A DNA stretch of 19,756 bases from an uncultured Rubrobacteraceae bacterium (GCA_902806105.1 CADCVI010000244.1:1-19756); one strand, 5' to 3'. Positions 7,675 to 15,062 are shown, counted from the stretch's first letter. The notes: generated from the letters alone by a model not told the origin. Program-made: numbers and translations.

Positions 7675-7715
7675 TTGACGCAAGAATACGTGGTGTCCAC
7701 ACTGCAAGTATTACG
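7675..7715 (+). promoter_or_regulatory. Promoter/operator-like element of the dihydropyrimidinase operon
   Basis: TTGACG at 7675-7680 is a good -35 (five of six); the position 17 bases downstream, CACACT at 7698-7703, is a weak -10 (three of six). Between and around them lies a palindrome GTGG-tgt-CCAC (7690-7700) flanked by two near-identical direct repeats, GCAAGAATACG (7680-7690) and GCAAGTATTACG (7704-7715), 24 bases apart. Such overlap with a promoter is typical of a repressor or activator site. No regulator gene is present nearby, so the binding protein is unknown. Confidence 0.45.
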
Positions 7716-7736
7716 CCGGGTTCTCCCGGCGCCGGG
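7714..7736 (+). promoter_or_regulatory. Two mutually exclusive GC hairpins in the hydA leader
   Basis: CGCCGGG (7714-7720) can pair with CCCGGCG (7725-7731) around the loop TTCT. The same right arm is also part of the perfect palindrome CCCGGCGCCGGG (7725-7736). The two structures cannot form together. They lie just upstream of the ribosome site of the first gene and could influence translation, or simply be GC-rich noise. Confidence 0.3.
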
Positions 7737-7760
7737 TATCTGGGATAAGGGAGGAGTCGG

Positions 7761-9164
7761 ATGAGCAAGCTACTCTTCACCGGTGGGAGGATCGTCACCG
7801 CCGATGGCAGTTTCGAGGCCGACGTCCTCGTCGAGGACGAGAAGATAACCGCCGTCGGCACGGACCTCACGGCCGACGGGGCCGAGACCGTCGACGCCTC
7901 GGGCAAGCTCGTCATGCCCGGCTTCATAGACGCCCACACCCACATGGCGATGCCCTTCGGCGGGACGGTGACGACGGACGACTGGGACACCGGAACTGCC
8001 GCCGCGGCGGCGGGCGGGACGACCACCATCATCGACTTCTCCCTCCAGGAGGAGGGCGGGACGCTCGCCCAGGCCATCGATACCTGGCGGGAGAAGGCCC
8101 GCGACAAGGCGATTATCGACTACGGCCTTCACGTCGCGATCGCCGACCTCAGGGAGGATATAAAGCCCGAGCTCGCGACGCTGCGCGAGAAGGGCGTCTC
8201 CTCCGTCAAGATCTTCATGGCCTACAAGGGCACCCCCCTCTACACCGAGGACGACGACCTCTTCGAGGTGCTGCAGCTCTCCAAGGAAGCCGGTGTCCTC
8301 GTCATGGTCCACGCCGAGAACGGCGACGTCGTGGCGAAGCTCCAGGAGCAGGCGCTCTCGCGTGGCGACACGGCGCCCCGCTTCCACGCCCTGACCCGCC
8401 CGCCCGAGGTCGAGGCCGAGGCGACGGCGAGGGCCATCCGGCTCGCCGAGGTCGCGGAGGCGCCGATCCTGGTCGTCCACGTCTCGTGCGCCCCCGCGCT
8501 GGAGGAGATCCACCGGGCCCACGAGCGCGGCCAGACCGTCTACGGCGAGACGTGCCCGCAGTACCTCGCCCTCGAATACGAGGACCTGGCGCGGCCGGGC
8601 TTCGAGGGCGCGAAGTACGTCTGCTCGCCGCCGCTTCGCGACCCGTCCAACCGTCCGGCGCTGTGGAACGGCCTGAAGTTCGGGGACCTCCAGATTTTCG
8701 GCTCCGACCACTGCGCCTTCGACTACGAGGGCCAGAAGGACATGGGCCGCGACGACTTCACCAAGATCCCGAACGGCATCCCCGGCGCCGAGGAGCGCGC
8801 GCAGGTGTTGTGGACGCTCGGGGTGCGCGAGGGGAAGCTCTCCGAGAACCAGTTTGTCGCCGTCCTCTCCACGAACCAGGCCCGCATCTACGGCGCCTAC
8901 CCGCAGAAAGGCGCCCTCGTCCCCGGCGCCGACGCCGACATCGTCCTGTGGGACCCGGAGCTTTCGGCCACGGCGACGGTAGGCAACCGCCACGGCAACT
9001 CGGACTACACGCCCTACGAGGGGATGTCCTTCACGGGTGGCCCGGCCTCGGTCTACGTGAGGGGCGGGCTCGTCTACAAGGACGGCGAGGTCGTCGGGGA
9101 GCACGGTTCCGGCAGGTTCGTGGAGCGGAGCTTCACCGCGCCGGACCTCACGGTACGCGCGTGA
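7761..9164 (+). CDS. hydA: Dihydropyrimidinase / D-hydantoinase
   Basis: A cytosolic binuclear metal hydrolase that opens 5,6-dihydrouracil or dihydrothymine (and often 5-substituted hydantoins) to N-carbamoyl-beta-amino acids. The 467-residue sequence is full length and carries all expected residues: His59 and His61 (HTHM), the carboxylated lysine Lys150 (SVKIFMAYKG), Tyr155, His184 (VHAEN), His240 (HVSC), Ser289 and Asp316 (SDHCAF), then Asn338. Start ATG is preceded by GGGAGGAG. It is the first gene of a tightly packed operon, and its stop overlaps the start of the aminotransferase (GTGA). The presence of carbamoyl-amidohydrolase and aminotransferase genes favours dihydropyrimidine degradation over hydantoin use, although both remain possible. 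Confidence 0.93.
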   Translation: MSKLLFTGGRIVTADGSFEADVLVEDEKITAVGTDLTADGAETVDASGKLVMPGFIDAHTHMAMPFGGTVTTDDWDTGTAAAAAGGTTTIIDFSLQEEGGTLAQAIDTWREKARDKAIIDYGLHVAIADLREDIKPELATLREKGVSSVKIFMAYKGTPLYTEDDDLFEVLQLSKEAGVLVMVHAENGDVVAKLQEQALSRGDTAPRFHALTRPPEVEAEATARAIRLAEVAEAPILVVHVSCAPALEEIHRAHERGQTVYGETCPQYLALEYEDLARPGFEGAKYVCSPPLRDPSNRPALWNGLKFGDLQIFGSDHCAFDYEGQKDMGRDDFTKIPNGIPGAEERAQVLWTLGVREGKLSENQFVAVLSTNQARIYGAYPQKGALVPGADADIVLWDPELSATATVGNRHGNSDYTPYEGMSFTGGPASVYVRGGLVYKDGEVVGEHGSGRFVERSFTAPDLTVRA

Positions 9165-10465
9165 ACCACGAGGAGCTACGCGCGCGGCACGACGCGGTCA
9201 TGCCCGGCTGGATGCCGCTCTACTACGAGAAGCCCATCGGGATCGAGCGGGGAGAGGGGTTCCGGGTCTGGGACTACGAGGGGAACGAGTACCTCGACTT
9301 CTTCGGCGGCATCGTCACAGCCATAAGCGGCCACGCAGTCCCCGAGATCACCGAGGCTATAAAGGGCCAGGTCGACAAGGTCCTGCACACCTCGACGCTC
9401 TACCTCATAGAGAACCAGATAAGGCTCGCCGAAAAGCTCATCGAACGAGCGCCTATCTCCGGCGACAAGAAGATCTTCTTTGTCGGTTCCGGCACCGAGG
9501 CGAACGAGGCCGCCCTCCTCTTCGCCACCCGCTACCGCAACTCGAGCGAGGTCATAGCGCTCCGCTCCTCCTACCACGGCCGCTCGTTTGCGACGATGGG
9601 GATCACCGGCCAGAGCCAGTGGAGCCCGACGAGCTCCTCCGGCCTCGGCGTCTCCTACGCCCCGAACCCCTACCGCCTGCGCTGCGCGTTTTGCAAGAAC
9701 GAACCGAAGTGCAACCTCCAGTGCGCCGACGACCTGCGCGCCATCGTCGGCGAGGAGACGACCGGGCACGTCGCGGCGTACATCGCGGAGCCCATACAGG
9801 GGGTGGGCGGCTTTATCGAGGCCCCGCCCGGCTACTTCGAGCGCGTCAAGGAGATCCTGGACGAGACCGGCATCCTGTTTATAGTGGACGAGGTCCAGAC
9901 CGGCTTCGGGCGCACGGGGAGCCACTTCTGGGGCATCGAAGCCTTCGACGTAGAGCCCGACCTCGTCGTGATGGCCAAGGGCCTCGGCAACGGCTTGGCG
10001 ATCGGCGCCGTGATGGGCCGCGCCGAGGTGATGGAGTCCGTCGCCCCGAACCTCCACCTCTCGACCTTCGGCGGCAACCCGATCTCCACGACCGGCGCCC
10101 TCGCCAACCTGAACTACATCCTCGACAACGACCTCCAGAGCAACGCCCACGAGGTCGGCGCGTACCTCAAGGACCGCCTGACGAAGATGGCCGGGGAGCA
10201 CCCCGTGATCGGCGACGTCCGGGGCAGGGGCCTGATGCTCGCCCTGGAGCTCGTCGGTCCCGGCCTCTCGCCCGACCCCGCGGCGGCGGGCCGCTTCCTG
10301 GAGGCTTGCCGGAGGCGGGGCCTGCTCGTCGGCAAGGGCGGCCTCAAGGCGAACGCCATACGCATCTCCCCGCCCCTGACGGTAACGCGCGAGGCCGCCG
10401 GTGAAGCTGCGGAGATCATGGCCGAGGCGCTCGCCGAGATCGAGACGAGACAGGGGGTAGGCTGA
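9161..10465 (+). CDS. Class III PLP aminotransferase, AGXT2/beta-alanine type
   Basis: A 434-residue PLP-dependent omega-aminotransferase. Seen: the phosphate-binding GSGTEANEAA at 109-118, SYHGRS at 137-142, AEPIQGVGG at 209-217, cofactor Asp243 (VDEVQTGFGRTG) and the Schiff-base Lys273 (MAKGLGNG). A four-cysteine insert (C175, C178, C184, C188) precedes the AEPIQG motif, as in AGXT2-like transaminases. In this operon it most likely moves the amino group of beta-alanine or 3-aminoisobutyrate to pyruvate or another keto acid, giving malonate semialdehyde or its methyl form. The frame is open upstream inside hydA, but the GTG at 9161, which overlaps the hydA stop, is the sensible start. Its stop overlaps the next ATG (TGATG), so three genes are translationally coupled. 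Confidence 0.9.
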   Translation: MNHEELRARHDAVMPGWMPLYYEKPIGIERGEGFRVWDYEGNEYLDFFGGIVTAISGHAVPEITEAIKGQVDKVLHTSTLYLIENQIRLAEKLIERAPISGDKKIFFVGSGTEANEAALLFATRYRNSSEVIALRSSYHGRSFATMGITGQSQWSPTSSSGLGVSYAPNPYRLRCAFCKNEPKCNLQCADDLRAIVGEETTGHVAAYIAEPIQGVGGFIEAPPGYFERVKEILDETGILFIVDEVQTGFGRTGSHFWGIEAFDVEPDLVVMAKGLGNGLAIGAVMGRAEVMESVAPNLHLSTFGGNPISTTGALANLNYILDNDLQSNAHEVGAYLKDRLTKMAGEHPVIGDVRGRGLMLALELVGPGLSPDPAAAGRFLEACRRRGLLVGKGGLKANAIRISPPLTVTREAAGEAAEIMAEALAEIETRQGVG

Positions 10466-11706
10466 TGGAGCCGCTGAGAGGTGTAGACGCCCGCCGCGCC
10501 GTCGAGGAGTTGAAGGAGCTCGCCGCGCTCACCGGCGGCCCCGACGGTGCCCGGCGCGTCTGCTGGACGGATGAGTGGGCGAAGGCGCGCGGGTGGCTGC
10601 GCGAGAAGCTCTCCGAGATCGACGGCATACAGGTCGAGACGGACGAGGCGGGCAACCTCTGGGCGACCGCCCCCGGCGACTCCGAGAGGGCCGTCCTCCT
10701 CGGCGGACACCTCGACTCCGTCCCGAACGGCGGCTGGCTCGACGGCGCCCTCAACACGGTCGCGGCGCTGGAGGTCTTGCGCGTCCTCGCCCCGCAGAAG
10801 CGGCCCGTAACCTTACGGCTCGTGGACTGGGCCGACGAGGAGGGGGCCCGGTTCGGGCGGAGCCTCTTCGGCTCGGGCGCTGCCGCGGGCAGCTTGAAGC
10901 CCGACGACGTGCGCGGCCTCAAGGACTCCTCCGGCATCCCCCTCCCCGACGCCCTGGCCGAGCACGGCGTCGAGCTGGACCGGGTGAACGAGGCCGGGCG
11001 GCAGCTGGAGAACGCCGTCGCCTACCTTGAGCTACACATCGAGCAGGGCCCCGTGCTGGAGAGGATGGACCTGCCTCTCGGCGCCGTGCTCGGCACCTTC
11101 GGGGTGGAGCGCCACGCCGTCCGCTTCACCGGGCAGCAGTCCCACTCCGGCTCGACCCCGATGGACGTCCGCCGCGACGCGTTCATAGCGGCGGCCAGGT
11201 CGGCGGTCGCTTTCCGGGACGACGCCGCCGGGCGCGACGACGTCCGGGGGACGACCGGCTTCGTGAACGTCAGCCCCGGGATAGTCACGGCGTTCAACGG
11301 CCTGTGCGAGATGTCGCTGGACCAGCGCGCCCTCGACGCCGACGTCCTCGCCGACATGCTGCGGGCGGCGAAGGAGGCGAGCGAGAGGATCGCCGGAGAA
11401 GAAGGCGTCACGGTCGAGTGGGAGAAGCTCTGGGAGATAGAGCCCATCCCGTTCGACGAGGGGCTCATAGGGTTCGCAGAGGGGGCGATCACCGAGGTCG
11501 CGGGCCGGTCCCACCGGCTGCCGAGCGGTCCGTTGCACGACGCGGCCGAGATGGCGCGGCTCATGCCGACGGTGATGCTCTTCGTGAAGTCCCTGCGCGG
11601 CCTGAGCCACAACAAGGAGGAAGACACGCCGGAGGAGGACCTGGAGCTCTCCGTGCAGGCGCTCCACCGGCTCGCGCTCCGCACGGTCGACTGGGCGGCA
11701 AGATAG
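10465..11706 (+). CDS. M20-family N-carbamoyl-amino acid amidohydrolase (beta-ureidopropionase type)
   Basis: A 413-residue zinc hydrolase of the carbamoylase/allantoate amidohydrolase branch of the M20 family. Metal and catalytic positions seen: His82 (GGHLDSVPNGG), Asp93, Glu125-Glu126 (WADEEGARFG), His191 (LHIEQGP) and His358 (LHDAAEMA), with His382 in LSHNKEEDTPEEDL. It probably hydrolyses N-carbamoyl-beta-alanine to beta-alanine, CO2 and ammonia, following hydA. Two usual motifs are altered: the DGxxG after the second metal ligand reads DGALN, and SGAGHDA reads SGPLHDA. This may mark a subfamily with another carbamoyl or ureido substrate. AGGGGGT lies upstream of the ATG, which overlaps the aminotransferase stop. 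Confidence 0.88.
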   Translation: MEPLRGVDARRAVEELKELAALTGGPDGARRVCWTDEWAKARGWLREKLSEIDGIQVETDEAGNLWATAPGDSERAVLLGGHLDSVPNGGWLDGALNTVAALEVLRVLAPQKRPVTLRLVDWADEEGARFGRSLFGSGAAAGSLKPDDVRGLKDSSGIPLPDALAEHGVELDRVNEAGRQLENAVAYLELHIEQGPVLERMDLPLGAVLGTFGVERHAVRFTGQQSHSGSTPMDVRRDAFIAAARSAVAFRDDAAGRDDVRGTTGFVNVSPGIVTAFNGLCEMSLDQRALDADVLADMLRAAKEASERIAGEEGVTVEWEKLWEIEPIPFDEGLIGFAEGAITEVAGRSHRLPSGPLHDAAEMARLMPTVMLFVKSLRGLSHNKEEDTPEEDLELSVQALHRLALRTVDWAAR

Positions 11707-11856
11707 CCCTCAGCGAGAGAACGATGCTGGCGTATTCGGACGAGGAGGCCAGGACCACGTCCGGAACGAGCCCGGAGCCCGGAAGCTACGGAGCGCCGGG
11801 GCCAGCAAGGGGCTGACGTCCGGGAGCCGAACGCCGTCGAGCGAAGGGAGAGAACG
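11707..11856 (+). other. 150-base gap inside the operon with a duplicated start context and a possible 30-codon frame
   Basis: The 12-mer GAGAGAACGATG occurs exactly twice, at 11715-11726 and at 11848-11859; the second copy is the real start of the permease gene. The first copy opens a frame 11724-11816 of 30 codons, rich in Gly, Pro, Ser and Glu, without resemblance to a known protein. No hairpin terminator or clear promoter is visible, so the permease is probably on the same transcript as the upstream genes. Confidence 0.35.
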
Positions 11857-13371
11857 ATGGAACGAAACAGGGAGTTCGCGGTCGATCCGGCGGAGCTGGC
11901 GCGCATAAAGACCGAGGTCATGTCGGGCGATCTCTACAACGAGGACCTCGCGCCGACAGGTCCCGAGGAGCGGACCTGGACCACCTACAATATCGCGGCG
12001 CTCTGGATCGGGATGGCGATAGTCATCACGACGTACACCATCGCCTCCGGGCTCATGGCCGCCGGGATGAACTGGTGGCAGGCGCTCCTGACGATCTCTC
12101 TGGGCAACATCCTCGTCCTCATCCCGATGCTCCTCAACGCCCACGCCGGGACAAAGTACGGGGTGCCCTTCCCGGTCTTCGTCCGGGCCTCGTTCGGGGT
12201 TCGAGGGGCGAACTTCGCGGCCATCGCGAGGGCGCTCGTCGCTTGTGGATGGTTCGGGATACAAACCTGGATCGGGGGGCTCGCGCTGGACGCATTGCTC
12301 GGTGCCTTCTGGGGCGGTTGGGCGACGGTGCCGGGTCATACCGCCATAACGTTCATCGCGTTCTGGGTCATCCAGCTCGCCATTATCCTGACCGGCGTGG
12401 AGGGGGTGAAGTGGTTCGAGTCTTATACCGCTCCGCTCCTGATCGCCGGTAGCGTCGCCCTCCTGGTGTGGGGCTTCTACGCGGGCGGCGGCATCGGCGG
12501 CGTCTTCGGTAACTCGGCCGAGCTCCAGCAGGGGAACACCCCGTTCTGGTCGCTGTTCTGGCCCAGCCTCGCGGCGAACGTGGGCTACTGGATCACGCTC
12601 TCCCTCAACATCCCGGACTTCACCCGCTACGCGAAGAGCCAGCGCTCGCAGGTCGTGGGCCAGGCCCTGGGCCTCCCGCTCACGATGACGGCGTTCAGCT
12701 TCGTCGGCATAGCGGTCACGGCGGCGACGGTCGTCGTCTTCGGCGAGGCGATCTGGGACCCGGTAACCCTTATCACGCGCCTCACCGCGGACCTTCCGGT
12801 CGTGCTCATAATCGCCATGGTAATTATCGTGCTCGCCCAGATCTCGACGAACATGGCCGCGAACGTCGTCTCCCCGTCCTTCGACTTCTCGAACCTCTCG
12901 CCGAAGCGCATCTCGTTCAGGACCGGCGGCATCATCACCGCCCTCATCGGGATAATCTCGTTCCCCTGGTACCTGTACAACAGCGTCGGGGCGTACATCT
13001 TCACCTGGCTCGTCGGCTACGGGAGCCTGCTCGGGGCGATAGGGGCCGTGATGATCGCGGACTACTGGATCCTGCGCCGCCGGCAGCTCGACCTCGCCGA
13101 CCTCTACAAGATGGACGGCCGCTACGCCTACTCGAACGGCTGGAACTGGCGCGCCATCGCGGCGGTCTTTATAGGCGTGATCCCCGTCGTCCCCGGCTTT
13201 CTGAACGCCGCGACGACCCCCGGCTTCACCGGCGTCTTCGAGAACCCGACGTTCTTCGACACCCTCTACACCTACGGGTTGTTCTTCACGTTCTTCGTGG
13301 CGGGTGCTGCGTACCTGATCCTGAACCTCATCCCCTCCCGCGCCCCCGCCCGCGAGCCGGAGACCACGTAG
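11857..13371 (+). CDS. NCS1-family permease, Mhp1/PucI-like (hydantoin, allantoin or uracil type)
   Basis: A 504-residue integral membrane symporter with about 12 helices. It matches the Mhp1 branch: NEDLAPTGPEERTWTTYN at residues 28-45, the substrate-binding CGWFGIQTW, with Trp132 and Gln136 spaced as Trp117 and Gln121 of Mhp1, then GYWITLSLNIPDFTRYA, and ISTNMAANVVSPSFDF containing the helix 8 asparagine that contacts ligand in Mhp1. These proteins import hydantoins, allantoin or uracil with sodium or protons. Its place inside the hydA operon suggests it brings in a pyrimidine, dihydropyrimidine or hydantoin. It differs clearly from the CodB-like permease upstream, so the two probably divide substrates. 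Start ATG follows GGGAG; 11 bases separate its stop from the next gene. Confidence 0.9.
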   Translation: MERNREFAVDPAELARIKTEVMSGDLYNEDLAPTGPEERTWTTYNIAALWIGMAIVITTYTIASGLMAAGMNWWQALLTISLGNILVLIPMLLNAHAGTKYGVPFPVFVRASFGVRGANFAAIARALVACGWFGIQTWIGGLALDALLGAFWGGWATVPGHTAITFIAFWVIQLAIILTGVEGVKWFESYTAPLLIAGSVALLVWGFYAGGGIGGVFGNSAELQQGNTPFWSLFWPSLAANVGYWITLSLNIPDFTRYAKSQRSQVVGQALGLPLTMTAFSFVGIAVTAATVVVFGEAIWDPVTLITRLTADLPVVLIIAMVIIVLAQISTNMAANVVSPSFDFSNLSPKRISFRTGGIITALIGIISFPWYLYNSVGAYIFTWLVGYGSLLGAIGAVMIADYWILRRRQLDLADLYKMDGRYAYSNGWNWRAIAAVFIGVIPVVPGFLNAATTPGFTGVFENPTFFDTLYTYGLFFTFFVAGAAYLILNLIPSRAPAREPETT

Positions 13372-13382
13372 GGAGGTCGTCG

Positions 13383-14027
13383 ATGCCGGATGCTTCGACA
13401 TACGGCCTCTTCATCGCCGCCTCTCTGGCGCTCACGCTGGTACCCGGCCCGGCGGTCCTCTATATCGTGGCCCGCAGCGTGGAGGGCGGACGATGGGCGG
13501 GCCTGGTCTCGGTTCTCGGCGTGGGCGTGGGTGGCCTCGTGCACGTCTTCTTTGCTGCGGCCGGGCTCTCCGCCGTCCTTGCCTCGTCGGCTACCGCGTT
13601 CTCGGTCGTCAAGTGGCTCGGCGTGGCGTACCTCGTATATCTCGGTCTGCAGCGCATACTCGCCGGTGAGGAGGGGGACGCCGAGATCACCGTGGAGAGG
13701 GAGCCGTTGTCGCGCGTGTTCTCGCAGGGGATGATCGTCAACATCCTCAACCCGAAGACCGCGCTCTTTTTTCTGGCCTTCCTGCCGCAGTTCGTCGATC
13801 CCTCGCGCGGCGCGGCCACGGCTCAGATAGCCCTTCTCGGGATCACCTTCGTCGTCCTCGCCCTCTGTACCGACGGCCTCTACGCCCTGCTCTCCGGCAC
13901 CGCCGCGGACTGGCTCAGGCGTCGCAACGAGAACCCGTGGTTCCGGCGCGGGCAGCGCTACGTCTCCGGCGCCGTCTACCTGGCCCTGGGCGCGGCGGCC
14001 GCGGCCACGGGCTCAGGCAAGGACTGA
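13383..14027 (+). CDS. LysE/RhtB-family amino acid exporter
   Basis: A 214-residue membrane protein with about six hydrophobic segments. The family signature is clear: ALTLVPGPAVLYIVARSVEG near residues 16-35, followed by a glycine-rich helix, and NILNPKTALFFLAFLPQFV in the middle. LysE/RhtB proteins export amino acids or small amino compounds. GGGAGG precedes the ATG, and it is 11 bases after the permease and 15 bases before the next gene, hence in the same operon. A likely role is removal of excess beta-alanine, carbamoyl-amino acid or a related product, but the substrate cannot be read from the sequence. Confidence 0.88.
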   Translation: MPDASTYGLFIAASLALTLVPGPAVLYIVARSVEGGRWAGLVSVLGVGVGGLVHVFFAAAGLSAVLASSATAFSVVKWLGVAYLVYLGLQRILAGEEGDAEITVEREPLSRVFSQGMIVNILNPKTALFFLAFLPQFVDPSRGAATAQIALLGITFVVLALCTDGLYALLSGTAADWLRRRNENPWFRRGQRYVSGAVYLALGAAAAATGSGKD

Positions 14028-14042
14028 CACAGAGGAGGAAGC

Positions 14043-15059
14043 ATGGACTTCGGAGTAACCTTCCAGACCGACCCGCCGGCGTGGCGCGTGGTGGAGCTGA
14101 CCAAAAAGGCCGAAGCCCTCGGCTTTACCCACGCGTGGACCTTCGACTCTCACATCCTGTGGCAGGAGCCGTACGTCATCTACTCGCAGATGCTCTCCGC
14201 CACCGAGAAGATCGTCGTCGGCCCGTTCGTCACCAACCCCGCGAGCCGCGACCCGTCCGTAACGGCGTCCCTCTTCGCCACCCTCAACGACATGTTCGGG
14301 AACCGCACGATCTGCGGCATCGGCCGGGGCGACTCTGCCCAGCGCGTCCTGGGCAAGAAGCCGACGACCCTCGCCGAGGTAGAGGCGGCGATGGGCGTTA
14401 TAAAGAATCTGGCCGAGGGGCGCGAGATCGACGTCGGGGGCGCACCGGTCCGCATCCCGTGGGTGAGGGACGGAAAGCTCGACGTGTGGATGGCCGGCTA
14501 CGGCCCGAAAGCCCTCGCCCTGACCGGCCGCAAGGCCGACGGCTTCATCCTCCAGCTCGCCGACCCCGTCATCCTGGAGTGGACGATGCGTCACGTCCAC
14601 GACGCCGCCGCTCAGGCGGGCCGCGACCCGAAGGACATAAAGATATGTGTCGCCGCCCCGGCCTACGTCGGCGGCGACCTCGCCCACGCGCGCGACCAGT
14701 GCCGCTGGTTCGGCGGCATGGTCGGCAACCACGTCGCCGATCTCGTCGGGCGCTACGGCGAGGGGGGGGAGGTGCCGGTCGCGCTCACGGACTACATAAA
14801 GGCCCGCCAGTCCTACGACTACTCCCACCACGGCAAGGCCGGCAACCCGACCACGGACTTCGTCCCCGACGGGATCGTGGACCGCTTCTGCGTCCTCGGG
14901 ACCGTGGAAGACCACGTAAAGAAGCTTGCCGAGCTGAAGGAGCTTGGGGTCGACCAGTTCAACGTCTACCTCATGCACGACGCGATGGACGAGACGCTGG
15001 AGGCGTATGGGCGGGAGATCATACCGGCGCTCGACGCGAGGGTCGACGCCGCCCTGTAA
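14043..15059 (+). CDS. LLM-class F420- (or flavin-) dependent oxidoreductase, MER-like (TIGR03842/CPS_4043-type)
   Basis: A 338-residue TIM-barrel protein of the luciferase-like family, close to methylene-tetrahydromethanopterin reductase (Mer). Seen: MDFGVTFQTDPPAWRVVELT at the start, TFDSHILW near residue 35, a GPFVTNPASRDP strand-loop, CGIGRGDSAQRVLG near 97-110, and the late MAGYGPKALALTG segment. I believe it fits the uncharacterised CPS_4043 family, described as Mer-related with no assigned function (recollection, not searched). It is the last gene of the hydA operon; GAGGAGG precedes its ATG. The operon supplies no other redox enzyme, so an oxidoreductive step on a pyrimidine-derived compound is a reasonable guess. 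F420 versus FMN use cannot be decided from sequence alone. Confidence 0.85.
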   Translation: MDFGVTFQTDPPAWRVVELTKKAEALGFTHAWTFDSHILWQEPYVIYSQMLSATEKIVVGPFVTNPASRDPSVTASLFATLNDMFGNRTICGIGRGDSAQRVLGKKPTTLAEVEAAMGVIKNLAEGREIDVGGAPVRIPWVRDGKLDVWMAGYGPKALALTGRKADGFILQLADPVILEWTMRHVHDAAAQAGRDPKDIKICVAAPAYVGGDLAHARDQCRWFGGMVGNHVADLVGRYGEGGEVPVALTDYIKARQSYDYSHHGKAGNPTTDFVPDGIVDRFCVLGTVEDHVKKLAELKELGVDQFNVYLMHDAMDETLEAYGREIIPALDARVDAAL

Positions 15060-15062
15060 GGG

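Larger units (their letters stand above)
7442..7760 (+). other. Intergenic region between the two pyrimidine modules
   Basis: About 320 bases without a credible gene. The first part holds the hairpin at 7466-7497. The stretch 7500-7660 shows nothing I recognise; short open frames there have no family resemblance. The last 90 bases are the promoter and leader of the dihydropyrimidinase operon. That operon's ribosome site GGGAGGAG lies shortly before the ATG at 7761. Confidence 0.6.

Noticed and set aside
7487..7678. 63-codon frame between codB and hydA
   Set aside because: It begins inside the post-codB hairpin, has no ribosome site and an Arg/Gly/Leu-rich composition.
8486..9160. Long open frame upstream of the aminotransferase, suggesting a fusion protein
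   Set aside because: It is an off-frame reading of hydA. The aminotransferase fold begins after the GTG at 9161, which overlaps the hydA stop.
11710..13401. Long minus-strand frames opposite the permease and other genes
   Set aside because: They are shadow frames rich in Arg, Asp, Glu and His, typical of the reverse strand of high-GC genes, with no ribosome site or domain.
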